The notes beneath the pieces are model-generated. The model was not told where the DNA came from. It did not search any database and worked only from the letters and a program-made list of their open reading frames with translations. Positions 52,165-60,586 of a DNA stretch of 64,000 nt are shown in pieces. The translations under genes and the position numbers were made by a program. This stretch comes from Owenweeksia sp965214115 (GTDB lineage: Bacteria; Bacteroidota; Bacteroidia; Flavobacteriales; Schleiferiaceae): NCBI GenBank assembly GCA_965214115.1, contig CBDCAU010000003.1:434001-498000 (forward strand), given 5' to 3'. The number at the start of each line of letters is the position of its first letter. Position 1 is the stretch's first letter.

Positions 52165-53411
52165 AATTGGATTACCAAGAAACTTTGGATTGGCTGTTTG
52201 CGCAATTGCCAATGTTTCAACGGGTTGGCGCGATGGCTTTCAAAAAAGATTTGGGGAACACCGAAAAATTGATGGAATTGCTCGGCCATCCGGAACGCGG
52301 TTTCAAATCCATCCACATCGCAGGGACGAACGGCAAAGGCTCGGTGGCTTCGATGCTGGCGGCGGTGTTTCAAACGGCGGGTTATAAAACCGGACTTTAT
52401 ACTTCGCCTCACCTTAAAGATTTTCGTGAAAGGATTCGCATCAACGGCGATATGATTCCCGAAAAAAACGTCATTTCTTTTGTAAAGAAATCTAAAGAAG
52501 ATTTTATTAAGATTGGTTTGTCATTTTTTGAGATGACGGTGGGAATGGCGTTCGATTATTTTGATAAAGAAAATGTCGATATCGCCATCGTGGAAACGGG
52601 GATGGGCGGGCGATTGGACAGCACCAACGTTTTGCAGCCGGAGCTTTCCATCATCACCAATATCAGTCTTGACCACACCCAGTTTTTGGGCGGAACTGTG
52701 GAAGAAATTGCGATAGAAAAAGCGGGAATTATCAAAGAAAAAACACCTATTTTGATAGGTGAAAGACGTATGGAAACCCAGCCTGTTTTTGAACAAATTT
52801 CTAAGGAAAAAAATGCGCCTATTTTTTATGCCGATGAATTTAAAATGGAAGGGCTGCGGACGGATTTGGAAGGACTGTACCAGCGGGAAAATTTGCGGAC
52901 GGCGGTGGCGGCGATCTCACTTTTAGACCCCGTTTCTCTTCTCAATGCAAAATTGACAACCGACAACTGGCAGCTGAGAACTCATCTAAAAGAAGGCTTA
53001 CTCAACGTAAAAAAACTAACCGGACTGCGCGGCCGCTGGGAAATTTTAGGCCAAAATCCGCTCATCATTGCGGACACCGCCCACAACATCGCCGGCGTGG
53101 AAGAAGTGCTGACGCAAATCAAAAAACTGTCGTTCAGGCAGTTGCACATCGTTTGGGGAATGGTTTCCGACAAAAACATTTCCGCCATTTTGCGGATGCT
53201 GCCCAAAAGCGCTTTCTATTATTTCTGCAAACCGGACTTGCCGCGCGGCAAAGAAGCCGAGGAATTGAAACGCGAGGCCGTACAGTTTGGCCTTTCGGGA
53301 AAATCGTATTCTTCTGTAAACAAAGCGTTTGAAGAGGTTAAATCGCACACGCTTTCGGATGATTTGATTTTTGTGGGTGGGAGCACGTTTGTGGTGGCGG
53401 AGGTATTGTGA
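52161..53411 (+). CDS. folC: bifunctional folylpolyglutamate/dihydrofolate synthase
   Basis: FolC adds glutamates to dihydropteroate and folates. Visible are HIAGTNGKGSVASMLAAVFQ (P-loop), YTSPHLKDFRERIRING, VETGMGGRLDSTN, ITNISLDHTQFLGGTVEEIA and LTGLRGRWEIL. The start is TTG 52161, overlapping the tonB stop as TTGA. A short stretch around residues 262-274 (AKLTTDNWQLRTH) comes from a dispersed repeat and is unlike the family; the frame stays open. The last gene of the exbB unit. Confidence 0.92.
   Translation: MKLDYQETLDWLFAQLPMFQRVGAMAFKKDLGNTEKLMELLGHPERGFKSIHIAGTNGKGSVASMLAAVFQTAGYKTGLYTSPHLKDFRERIRINGDMIPEKNVISFVKKSKEDFIKIGLSFFEMTVGMAFDYFDKENVDIAIVETGMGGRLDSTNVLQPELSIITNISLDHTQFLGGTVEEIAIEKAGIIKEKTPILIGERRMETQPVFEQISKEKNAPIFYADEFKMEGLRTDLEGLYQRENLRTAVAAISLLDPVSLLNAKLTTDNWQLRTHLKEGLLNVKKLTGLRGRWEILGQNPLIIADTAHNIAGVEEVLTQIKKLSFRQLHIVWGMVSDKNISAILRMLPKSAFYYFCKPDLPRGKEAEELKREAVQFGLSGKSYSSVNKAFEEVKSHTLSDDLIFVGGSTFVVAEVL
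52951..52980 (+). repeat. dispersed TGACAACCGACAACTGGC repeat inside folC
   Basis: TTGACAACCGACAACTGGCA is a member of the family also seen at 16651-16668 (CTGACAACTAACAACC) and, reverse-oriented, at 27127-27153. Here it is read through in frame as KLTTDNWQLR. Confidence 0.55.
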
Positions 53412-53526
53412 AATTTCACGTTGAGGCAGAAAGGTTTTGGAATGTTTGAGTCGTAATAGATTCCCAAAACTGATAGGTTTATACTCTAAGAAGTCTCGCC
53501 ATTCAAAATGAACATCTTTGCGATTT

Positions 53527-54597
53527 TTAGTGGTAAAATATCCCACTCGAATGATTCCCTCGGGCCCCGGTCGCGGCTGCCAAAACATTCACTTCCCCGC
53601 GCATTTTTAAAACTCCCATAAAAGCAAAAATCAACGCTTCTTTATAATTAATAATTTTAGCATCGGGTTTTATAATTTCACAATCTGTTTTCGCTTGAAT
53701 TCTTTCCATCAAAAAACCGTTGAAAGCGCCACCGCCCGTGGCAAGGCACGTCTTTAAGTCATTGGAATTTAAAACGTTAGAAATTTGATTGGCCGAATGT
53801 TCGGCGAAAGTGTTCAGCAAATTGGCAATCGACAAATCATTCTTTTTTAGTAATGGAAAAATGTGTTCCGCGACCCATTCCGCACCCAAACTTTTGGGTG
53901 GTTTTTTTTGATAAAAATCCAATGAATTCAATTCATTTGACAGGGCGGGAATCAACTCTCCCTGTCGGGCAATTTCGCCATTTTTATCGTATTCTTTTCC
54001 CAGTTTTTGGGATAAGAAATTCATCACAAAATTGATGGGACAAATATCAAAGGCCAGCCGTTTTTGGTCTTTTTCAAAAGAAATGTTGGCAAAGCCACCC
54101 AAGTTCAGACAAGCGTCATAATCCGAAAAAAGCAGCGAGTCGCCAATGGGAACCAGCGGCGCGCCCTGCCCGCCCAGCGCCACATCTTGCCGCCGAAAAT
54201 CGGTGACGGTTGGGTTTTTGGTTTTGGCGAAAATCTGCGGCCCGCCGCCCAACTGAAACGTGAAACCTTTTTCGGGACGGTGGAAAAACGTGTGGCCGTG
54301 GCTGGAAATGCAATCCAAGTGGGAAGCGTCAATATTTTGGTTTTCAATGAATTGCAAAACCAAATCCGCCAGTAATTTTCCGTAATCAGCATCCAGTTGC
54401 AGCAATTCTTCCCCGCTGATGTTTTCATCAAAAATTAACCGCTCCGCCCATTTTTTTTCATACGGAAAAGTATCCGCCGCCAAGATTTCAAACCGCCATT
54501 TTCCATTATTAAAATGAAAATCCGCGAGACAAAAATCCACGCCGTCCAAGGAAGTCCCGCTCATTATCCCAATGGCCCGCCATTTTTGTTTTAACAT
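53527..54597 (-). CDS. anmK: anhydro-N-acetylmuramic acid kinase
   Basis: AnmK opens and phosphorylates anhydroMurNAc recovered from the cell wall, feeding it to MurQ. The ATP-binding GTSLDGVDFCLADF is present near the start, followed by SHGHTFFHRPEKGFTFQLGG, LNLGGFANISF and a final ATGGGAFNGFL. ATG 54597 starts the frame. It is divergent from the acyl-CoA dehydrogenase gene, which shares the spacer. Confidence 0.93.
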   Translation of the reverse strand: MLKQKWRAIGIMSGTSLDGVDFCLADFHFNNGKWRFEILAADTFPYEKKWAERLIFDENISGEELLQLDADYGKLLADLVLQFIENQNIDASHLDCISSHGHTFFHRPEKGFTFQLGGGPQIFAKTKNPTVTDFRRQDVALGGQGAPLVPIGDSLLFSDYDACLNLGGFANISFEKDQKRLAFDICPINFVMNFLSQKLGKEYDKNGEIARQGELIPALSNELNSLDFYQKKPPKSLGAEWVAEHIFPLLKKNDLSIANLLNTFAEHSANQISNVLNSNDLKTCLATGGGAFNGFLMERIQAKTDCEIIKPDAKIINYKEALIFAFMGVLKMRGEVNVLAAATGARGNHSSGIFYH

Positions 54598-54614
54598 TTT
54601 CAAAGTTCAAACAT

Positions 54615-54622
54615 TACATTTG
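54615..54622 (+). promoter_or_regulatory. -7 box for the acyl-CoA dehydrogenase
   Basis: TACATTTG matches TAnnTTTG, 62 bases before ATG 54684; the nearest upstream TTG is farther away than usual. Confidence 0.35.
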
Positions 54623-54683
54623 TCGTCCTTCCAAAAACCGCCGCCAAACTAATCCATTCAAAAACAATAAAAGAGAATATCCT

Positions 54684-55826
54684 ATGAAATTTCAGTTGTC
54701 TGAAGAACACGAAATGATCCGCCAAACGGCGCGCGACTTTGCTCAGAATGAATTGCTCCCCGGCGTCATCGAGCGCGACGACGAACAGCGTTTTCCCACC
54801 GAGCAAATCAAAAAGATGGGCGAGATGGGTTTTATGGGGATGATGGTGGCGGAAGAGTGGGGCGGCGCGGGGCTGGACACGGTTTCCTACGTTTTGGCGA
54901 TGGAAGAGATTTCCAAGATCGACGCCTCGGCCTCGGTGGTGATGAGCGTCAATAACAGCTTGGTCTGCTGGGGGTTGGAGAAATTTGGGACGGACGAACA
55001 GAAAGAAAAATATTTGAAACCCTTGGCGAGCGGCGAAAAAATCGGTGCTTTTTGCCTCAGCGAACCCGAAGCTGGCAGCGATGCTACTTCGCAAAAAACC
55101 ACTGCCATCGACAAGGGCGACCACTACCTTTTGAACGGCAACAAAAACTGGATCACGAACGGAAATTCGGCCAGCGTTTATTTGGTAATGGCGCAAACCG
55201 ACGCCGACAAAAAACACCACGGCATCAACTGCCTCATCGTGGAAAAAGGAATGGACGGTTTTGTGGTTGGCAAAAAGGAAGACAAGCTGGGCATCCGCGG
55301 CAGCGACACGCATTCATTGATGTTTCAAGATGTAAAAGTGCCCAAGGAAAACCGCATCGGCGAGGAGGGTTTCGGCTTCAAATTCGCGATGAAAGTGTTG
55401 AGCGGCGGCCGGATCGGCATCGCTTCGCAAGCGCTGGGAATTGCCAGCGGCGCGTATGAATTGGCGTTGAAATACGCCAAAGAGCGCAAGACGTTCGGCA
55501 AGGAAATCGGCCACCACCAAGCCATCGGTTTCAAGCTGGCGGATATGGCCACGGAGATAGACGCGGCGCGGCTTCTCTGCCTGCGCGCGGCGTGGCTGAA
55601 AGACAACAAAATGAACTTTGACCGCGAGAGCGCGCAAGCCAAATTATTTGCCTCTTCGGTGGCGATGAAAACCACCGTGGAAGCGGTGCAGGTGCACGGC
55701 GGCTACGGCTACGTCAAGGAATATCACGTGGAGCGGCTGATGCGCGACGCAAAAATTACCCAAATTTACGAGGGCACTTCGGAGATTCAGAAGATTGTGA
55801 TTTCACGCGATATTTTGCGGGATTGA
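54684..55826 (+). CDS. acyl-CoA dehydrogenase
   Basis: This FAD enzyme oxidises acyl-CoA to enoyl-CoA. FCLSEPEAGSDA binds flavin and substrate, LGIRGSDTHSLMF follows, and the C-terminal VQVHGGYGYVKEYHVERLMRD and IYEGTSEIQKIVISRDI include the catalytic glutamate region (YEGTSEIQ). The length of 380 residues matches short/medium-chain enzymes of the butyryl-CoA type. Confidence 0.95.
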   Translation: MKFQLSEEHEMIRQTARDFAQNELLPGVIERDDEQRFPTEQIKKMGEMGFMGMMVAEEWGGAGLDTVSYVLAMEEISKIDASASVVMSVNNSLVCWGLEKFGTDEQKEKYLKPLASGEKIGAFCLSEPEAGSDATSQKTTAIDKGDHYLLNGNKNWITNGNSASVYLVMAQTDADKKHHGINCLIVEKGMDGFVVGKKEDKLGIRGSDTHSLMFQDVKVPKENRIGEEGFGFKFAMKVLSGGRIGIASQALGIASGAYELALKYAKERKTFGKEIGHHQAIGFKLADMATEIDAARLLCLRAAWLKDNKMNFDRESAQAKLFASSVAMKTTVEAVQVHGGYGYVKEYHVERLMRDAKITQIYEGTSEIQKIVISRDILRD

Positions 55827-55861
55827 CATTGCATTGATAAATTTCAAGAATTGACTGAAAA

Positions 55862-56380
55862 ATGAAAAACTGTTTTTTTGCGTGTTTAATTTTGATGATT
55901 AGTGGTGCATCCTGTACCTCGATAGAACAAATTGGTAAGTTGAATATGCTATCGAATCGCAATGTTGATTCAAGCTTGGATTATGATAGGATGACAACTT
56001 ATTCAGGAAGCGGAAAAAAGGAATTAAAGAAATCAAGAGCCACCACCATTGAGCAAGCAGTTGACGAGACGGTTCGTAAAGTTCCGAACGGCGAATTTTT
56101 GATGAATGTCAAAATTTACTCGATTAAAAATAAATATTATGCAGTGGAAGGGGATGTATGGGGTATAAAAGAAAATAATGTTTCTTTTCGGGGTTTTTCG
56201 ATTGGAGATAAGGTAATTTGGAAAAACACAATATTCAGTCGAATCGGCGAAGCTGGGGAACAATATTTGACTGGGACAATCAAAGTGTTGAAAGATGACC
56301 AAAATTGCTTAGTTACCATTGATGATGATGAAAGCAAAACGGTTGAAGTTTCCTACGAAGAAATCAGCAAATTGAAATAA
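55862..56380 (+). CDS. hypothetical lipoprotein
   Basis: The signal CFFACLILMISGASCTS ends at a lipobox-type cysteine. The mature part has an AT-rich coding sequence and a mixed beta pattern (GEFLMNVKIYSIKNKYYAVE, SFRGFSIGDKVIWKN, SKTVEVSYEEISKLK). No family is recognised. Confidence 0.62.
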   Translation: MKNCFFACLILMISGASCTSIEQIGKLNMLSNRNVDSSLDYDRMTTYSGSGKKELKKSRATTIEQAVDETVRKVPNGEFLMNVKIYSIKNKYYAVEGDVWGIKENNVSFRGFSIGDKVIWKNTIFSRIGEAGEQYLTGTIKVLKDDQNCLVTIDDDESKTVEVSYEEISKLK

Positions 56381-56429
56381 TATCTTAGGGAATATTAGAG
56401 ATTTGTTAGATGAGCCATCTTAAAAACTT

Positions 56430-57701
56430 CTACAGAACGGCGATAACCGACTCCAACTTCATCCCCCGACTGCCTTTCAGTAAAATCGCCTTCCCCTTCG
56501 GCGGGTTTTTTTCCAAGAACTGACTGAGGTTTTCGGTGGTTTCAAAAACCTCGTCGGCGGGGTTGTCATAAAAGTGTCGCCCCGTTAAAATCACTTTTTC
56601 AAAGTTTTTGGTGGCGGCCAGCATTGCAATTTCGTGGTGCTCCACTTCGGTGGATTCTCCAAGCTCAAACATATCGCCAAGGATGGCCCACTTGGGTTTA
56701 TCGGTGGGAAACTGCGCAAAATTTTCCAGCGCGGCTTTCATACTGCTGGGATTTGCATTGTACGTATCTAAAATCAGCAGGTTGTTTTCCGTTTTTTGGA
56801 TTTGGCTGCGCTGGTTTTTGGGATGGTAATTTTCAATCGCGCCCTTAATTTTTTCGTTGGGGATTTCAAAATATTGTCCGATGGAAATGGCGGCGGCGAG
56901 GTTGGAAAAATTATAGTTTCCGGTTAGGTTAGAATGTATTTCAATTCCGTCGAATTCTACCGAAAGGGTTTCTTTCTGATTTTCAATAATTTTTATAGAA
57001 ACATCGGCACTTTTTTCATTGCCAAAAGTGAAATTTTCAATGCCTCTCGATTTGTCGATTTGAATCGCATCATTTTTATTCAAAAAAACCTTTCCATCAT
57101 TTTTTCTTAAAAAATCATACAATTCCGATTTGCCTTTTATCACGCCTTCCAATCCGCCAAAACCTTCCAAGTGTGCCTTCCCAAAATTGGTGATATACCC
57201 AAAATCCGGTCGGCAAATCCCACATAAAAATTCGATTTCTTTTTGATGGTTCGCGCCCATTTCCACCACCGCCATTTTGTGTTCTGGCTTGATTTTCAAT
57301 AAGGTGAGCGGCACGCCGATGTGGTTGTTGAGGTTGCCTTCGGTGGAAGCCGTTTTGAATTTTGCCGAAAGCACCGCCGCCATTAATTCCTTGGTGGTGG
57401 TTTTGCCGTTGCTGCCCGTCAATCCGATGATGGGGATTTCCAATTTTTCACGATGAAAACGCGCCAAATCTTGCAACGTTTTCAATACATTTTCTACCAA
57501 AAAAGTGTCCTCGTTTTGATAATCGGAATGATCAATCACCGCCAAGGAAGCCCCTTTTTCCAAAGCTTGTTCGGTAAATTTATTCCCATCAAAATTCTCC
57601 CCCGAAAGGGCAAAATAAATTTGTCCTTTTTCAATCTTTCGCGTGTCAGTGGACACACCGGAAGATTTCAAAAAATGCTGGTATAATTTCTCAGTTTTCA
57701 T
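56430..57701 (-). CDS. murF: UDP-N-acetylmuramoyl-tripeptide-D-alanyl-D-alanine ligase
   Basis: MurF adds the D-Ala-D-Ala dipeptide to complete the cytoplasmic UDP-MurNAc-pentapeptide. The Mur ligase P-loop GLTGSNGKTTTKELMAAVL, the GNLNNHIGVPLTLL segment, the VVEMGANHQKEIEFL segment, NYNFSNLAAAISIG and DTYNANPSSMKAALENF are present. The length of 423 is slightly short but normal for the phylum. A terminator-like hairpin ends only 3 bases ahead of its ATG. Confidence 0.96.
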   Translation of the reverse strand: MKTEKLYQHFLKSSGVSTDTRKIEKGQIYFALSGENFDGNKFTEQALEKGASLAVIDHSDYQNEDTFLVENVLKTLQDLARFHREKLEIPIIGLTGSNGKTTTKELMAAVLSAKFKTASTEGNLNNHIGVPLTLLKIKPEHKMAVVEMGANHQKEIEFLCGICRPDFGYITNFGKAHLEGFGGLEGVIKGKSELYDFLRKNDGKVFLNKNDAIQIDKSRGIENFTFGNEKSADVSIKIIENQKETLSVEFDGIEIHSNLTGNYNFSNLAAAISIGQYFEIPNEKIKGAIENYHPKNQRSQIQKTENNLLILDTYNANPSSMKAALENFAQFPTDKPKWAILGDMFELGESTEVEHHEIAMLAATKNFEKVILTGRHFYDNPADEVFETTENLSQFLEKNPPKGKAILLKGSRGMKLESVIAVL

Positions 57702-57704
57702 ATA

Positions 57705-57733
57705 AAAACAAACCCCGACAAAATGCCGGGGTT
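57705..57733 (-). terminator. hairpin between gldJ and murF
   Basis: AACCCCG (57711-57717) and CGGGGTT (57727-57733) pair fully, and on the minus strand TGTTTTT follows. It lies 33 bases after the gldJ stop and immediately ahead of murF, so it can only reduce read-through into murF. Confidence 0.65.
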
Positions 57734-57766
57734 CATCATTTTAACTTAAATAATCCACAATGCTGA

Positions 57767-59350
57767 TTAGTTGTATTTGTAGCGCTTGAACTTGTCGCGT
57801 TTTGGGGCGTCCGTTTCCTTGTCGCGCTTGCTGTCTTTGTTTTGGAAGCCCAGCTTGTCCATCGCGCAGCGGAAGCCGATGTAGTCCGTGGCTTGGTCTT
57901 GCTCCAAATAGCGGCGTGTGCCAGGACTCAGCCAATATACGCCGTCCTTCCAGCTTCCGCCTTTATACACGCGGGAGGTGTTGCCGATCAAGGTGCTTTC
58001 CGCGTAGTCATACATCATCGCTTGGCCCTCCTCAACGGGTTCATCATAATAGATGGACGATTCCTTGTCGCCGTCGTTATAGTCGCGGTAGTCGGACTTT
58101 TTGTAGTTCCGGCGGTTCAGGTTTTCTTCTTCCGTTACAGGCCGTGTGGGCAGCTCGCCGGGCAGGTTGGCAATGGTGCTATCGCTGTTGTACTGTGGTT
58201 CTTGCAGCACTTCCAGTGCGCCCAAGTCTTGATAATTTTCATCGAAGGTGGTGAATTGGTTGCCTCGGTAGGGGTTGAGCCCCCGCACGTCTTCCGGCGA
58301 AAGCGGGCGGTAAACGTCCATCACCCATTCTGCCACGTTGCCCGCCATATCGTACAGTCCGTAGTCGTTGGGCGGGTAAAATTTCACTTGCATCGTATAA
58401 AAAGCTTGGTCGTTCAACCAGCCACCAGCGCCGCCGTAGTCGCCACGGCCGCGTTTGAAGTTGGCCAGCATATCACCGCGTTCGCCCTTTTCGGGATTGC
58501 GCGAAGAGCCGCCGCTCCAAGTAAATTTATTGCCTTCCACCGTGCGGTTGTAGATGCGGTTGCCTTGGTTGGCGTAAGCCGCATATTCCCATTCGGCCTC
58601 GGTAGGGAGGCGGTACTTGGGCAGCAAAATGCCGTCTTCGCGCCTCACGGGGCGGCCTTCCTTGCCATAAGGGCTGTTGGGGTTGTTGTCTTTTAGGCCT
58701 TTTTTGTTCTGTTGGGTGTAGTCGCCAGGGCGGTACAGATATACTTCGGAGTTGAAGTGGTCGGCGTCGATTTGGTCGGGGAATTCATTGAAAACGCCCT
58801 CGTTGATCAGGATTTGCTCGTTTACGCGGTCGGTTCGCCAAGAGCAGTATTTCATCGACTGCAACCAGTTTACGCCCACCACGGGGTAAAAATTATAAGC
58901 GGGGTAGCGGAAGTAGTTTTCCACCATCGTCTCGTTGTAAGAAAGTTCGTCGCGCCATACCAAAGTATCGGGCAGCGCGCCGTCGTAAATTTCGGGGTAG
59001 TAGTCGTAATCAAACACGCGGCGCAGCCAATAAAGGTATTCGCGGTAGTCCACGTTGGTCACCTCGTTTTCATCAATATAAAAAGACTGCACGGTAACTT
59101 GGCGCGGGACGTTGTTCCAATCCTTGTAAAAATCTTCTTCCACACGGCCCATCGTAAAAGTGCCGCCTTCCACGAACACGAGACCCGGCCCAGTTTCCTG
59201 CCCTTTAAAATTAGGGATGCTAAAACCGCCATTGTCGGAATCATTATAAGACCAGCCGGTGGTATTGCTTTTTTCTTTGCAGGCGCCAAGGCTGAGTACC
59301 AGCGCCAAAAGCATCAGCGGGCCGCCGTATTTCAATGCTGTGATTTTCAT
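57767..59350 (-). CDS. gldJ: gliding motility lipoprotein GldJ
   Basis: GldJ is an outer-membrane-associated lipoprotein needed for gliding and for type IX secretion in Flavobacterium. The lipobox LSLGACKE follows the signal. The FGE/sulfatase-modifying (SUMF1) fold is seen in VFVEGGTFTMGRVEEDFYKD, IDENEVTNVDYREYLYW, PVVGVNWLQSMKYCSW, YRLPTEAEWEYAAYANQGNR, DMAGNVAEWVMDVYRPL and RVYKGGSWKDGVYWL with GFRCAMDKLG. The 527 residues are standard. The order gldJ next to murF and porU fits the known gliding neighbourhood. Confidence 0.93.
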   Translation of the reverse strand: MKITALKYGGPLMLLALVLSLGACKEKSNTTGWSYNDSDNGGFSIPNFKGQETGPGLVFVEGGTFTMGRVEEDFYKDWNNVPRQVTVQSFYIDENEVTNVDYREYLYWLRRVFDYDYYPEIYDGALPDTLVWRDELSYNETMVENYFRYPAYNFYPVVGVNWLQSMKYCSWRTDRVNEQILINEGVFNEFPDQIDADHFNSEVYLYRPGDYTQQNKKGLKDNNPNSPYGKEGRPVRREDGILLPKYRLPTEAEWEYAAYANQGNRIYNRTVEGNKFTWSGGSSRNPEKGERGDMLANFKRGRGDYGGAGGWLNDQAFYTMQVKFYPPNDYGLYDMAGNVAEWVMDVYRPLSPEDVRGLNPYRGNQFTTFDENYQDLGALEVLQEPQYNSDSTIANLPGELPTRPVTEEENLNRRNYKKSDYRDYNDGDKESSIYYDEPVEEGQAMMYDYAESTLIGNTSRVYKGGSWKDGVYWLSPGTRRYLEQDQATDYIGFRCAMDKLGFQNKDSKRDKETDAPKRDKFKRYKYN

Positions 59351-59389
59351 AGTAAAAAAGAGGAATTAATAAAAAGTAGGGTTTCAGAA

Positions 59390-60367
59390 CTAAAATTTAG
59401 GACATTTTATTGCTTGGTTCCGCTTGCGCTTGGTGCGGCAAGGAAACTGGTAGGCCAGCGAAAGTTCGTGCGCGCCGCCCAGTTCGCTGGCATTGGTGGA
59501 GACGGTAATATCGTAGCTGTAGCCAATTTTCCAAGCGCCCTCGGTGGGAGCGTAGCCCAGCAAAACCACCAACGCATCGGGGTTTTTGGTGCTGGTACGG
59601 AAGCCCAGTCCGCCACTAATTGCCCCGCGGCTAAAGGAAATATTGGTGGTCAGTTGGTCATACGGCCCTTGAATTTGATAGACGATGTTGGGAATTAAAT
59701 AATTCTGCAATTCGCGGTAGAGCCGCTGCCGCCCCAAGGGGATGGTGAACCCCGCGTGACCAGTGATTTTCATCGGCAATCGGGAAGTAGTGTAAAATGC
59801 CTCGTTGGGCTGCGTGAGATGGTGGAAAACCGCGCCGATGTAAAACTTTTCGGTGTAGCCCAGCAGCCCAGCACTCACATCCAAGTGGGTGTTCACGTTG
59901 TTGCCCGGAGCCACCTCGCTGGATTCTTTTACGAAACCGAAAAACGGGTCGATTTGGTCGGGAAAAGTAAAACCGGTAAAATCCAAGGCGCGCTGGCGGA
60001 AAGTGGCCTGCAAGCCGGCCTGCAAGGTGAATTTCCGCGAAACTTCCAAATGGTAGGAATAAATGCCGCTGACCTCGGTGGCGGTAAGCGCACCGTTGCC
60101 CGCCTCATCGCGCATCACCAAAAAGCCCAGACCGCCGTTCATCCCGTCGATATATTGATCGTAAGAGGCGGAAAACGTTTGGTAAACGCCGATAACTGGG
60201 TATTGGTTGCGGTAGTTGATATTGACCTCGGGACATTTTTTAGTACCCGCAAACGCAGGATTCAAATAAAGCGGATTGGCGTAATATTGGCTGAAATGCG
60301 GGTCTTGGGCCGAGACCGTGGCCGCGAGTCCAACCAAGATTAGCAGGGATAACGTAAGTTTTTTCAT
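59390..60367 (-). CDS. PorP/SprF-family type IX secretion membrane protein
   Basis: A signal peptide (KKLTLSLLILVGLAATVSAQ) precedes DPHFSQYYANPLYLNPAFAG, the diagnostic start of PorP/SprF barrels, which link type IX cargo such as SprB to the outer membrane. The rest is a beta-barrel ending in LSLAYQF. It is 39 bases upstream of gldJ in the same direction, so the two probably share a transcript, and diverges from porU. Confidence 0.92.
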   Translation of the reverse strand: MKKLTLSLLILVGLAATVSAQDPHFSQYYANPLYLNPAFAGTKKCPEVNINYRNQYPVIGVYQTFSASYDQYIDGMNGGLGFLVMRDEAGNGALTATEVSGIYSYHLEVSRKFTLQAGLQATFRQRALDFTGFTFPDQIDPFFGFVKESSEVAPGNNVNTHLDVSAGLLGYTEKFYIGAVFHHLTQPNEAFYTTSRLPMKITGHAGFTIPLGRQRLYRELQNYLIPNIVYQIQGPYDQLTTNISFSRGAISGGLGFRTSTKNPDALVVLLGYAPTEGAWKIGYSYDITVSTNASELGGAHELSLAYQFPCRTKRKRNQAIKCPKF

Positions 60368-60542
60368 CGATGGGAAACTTTCAAAACAGGCGACAATAAT
60401 ACGAAAATCGAATTATCTGTCTTTTTAGTATAAATTGGCTTTTGAGACAGCAAATATGTAGGAAAATTTAGACATTTCCAAATTGGCTCAATCAAAATCA
60501 CCGAAAAAACCGCATCTTGCACCGTTCCCTAATTACGAATAA

Positions 60543-60550
60543 TACCTTTG
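60543..60550 (+). promoter_or_regulatory. -7 box for porU
   Basis: TACCTTTG matches TAnnTTTG, with TTG at 60517-60519, 23 bases ahead of the box (the usual gap is about 19). It lies 36 bases before the porU ATG. Confidence 0.45.
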
Positions 60551-60586
60551 CACCCCGTGCGTTTCACTGCCCACCAGCATTCTACT

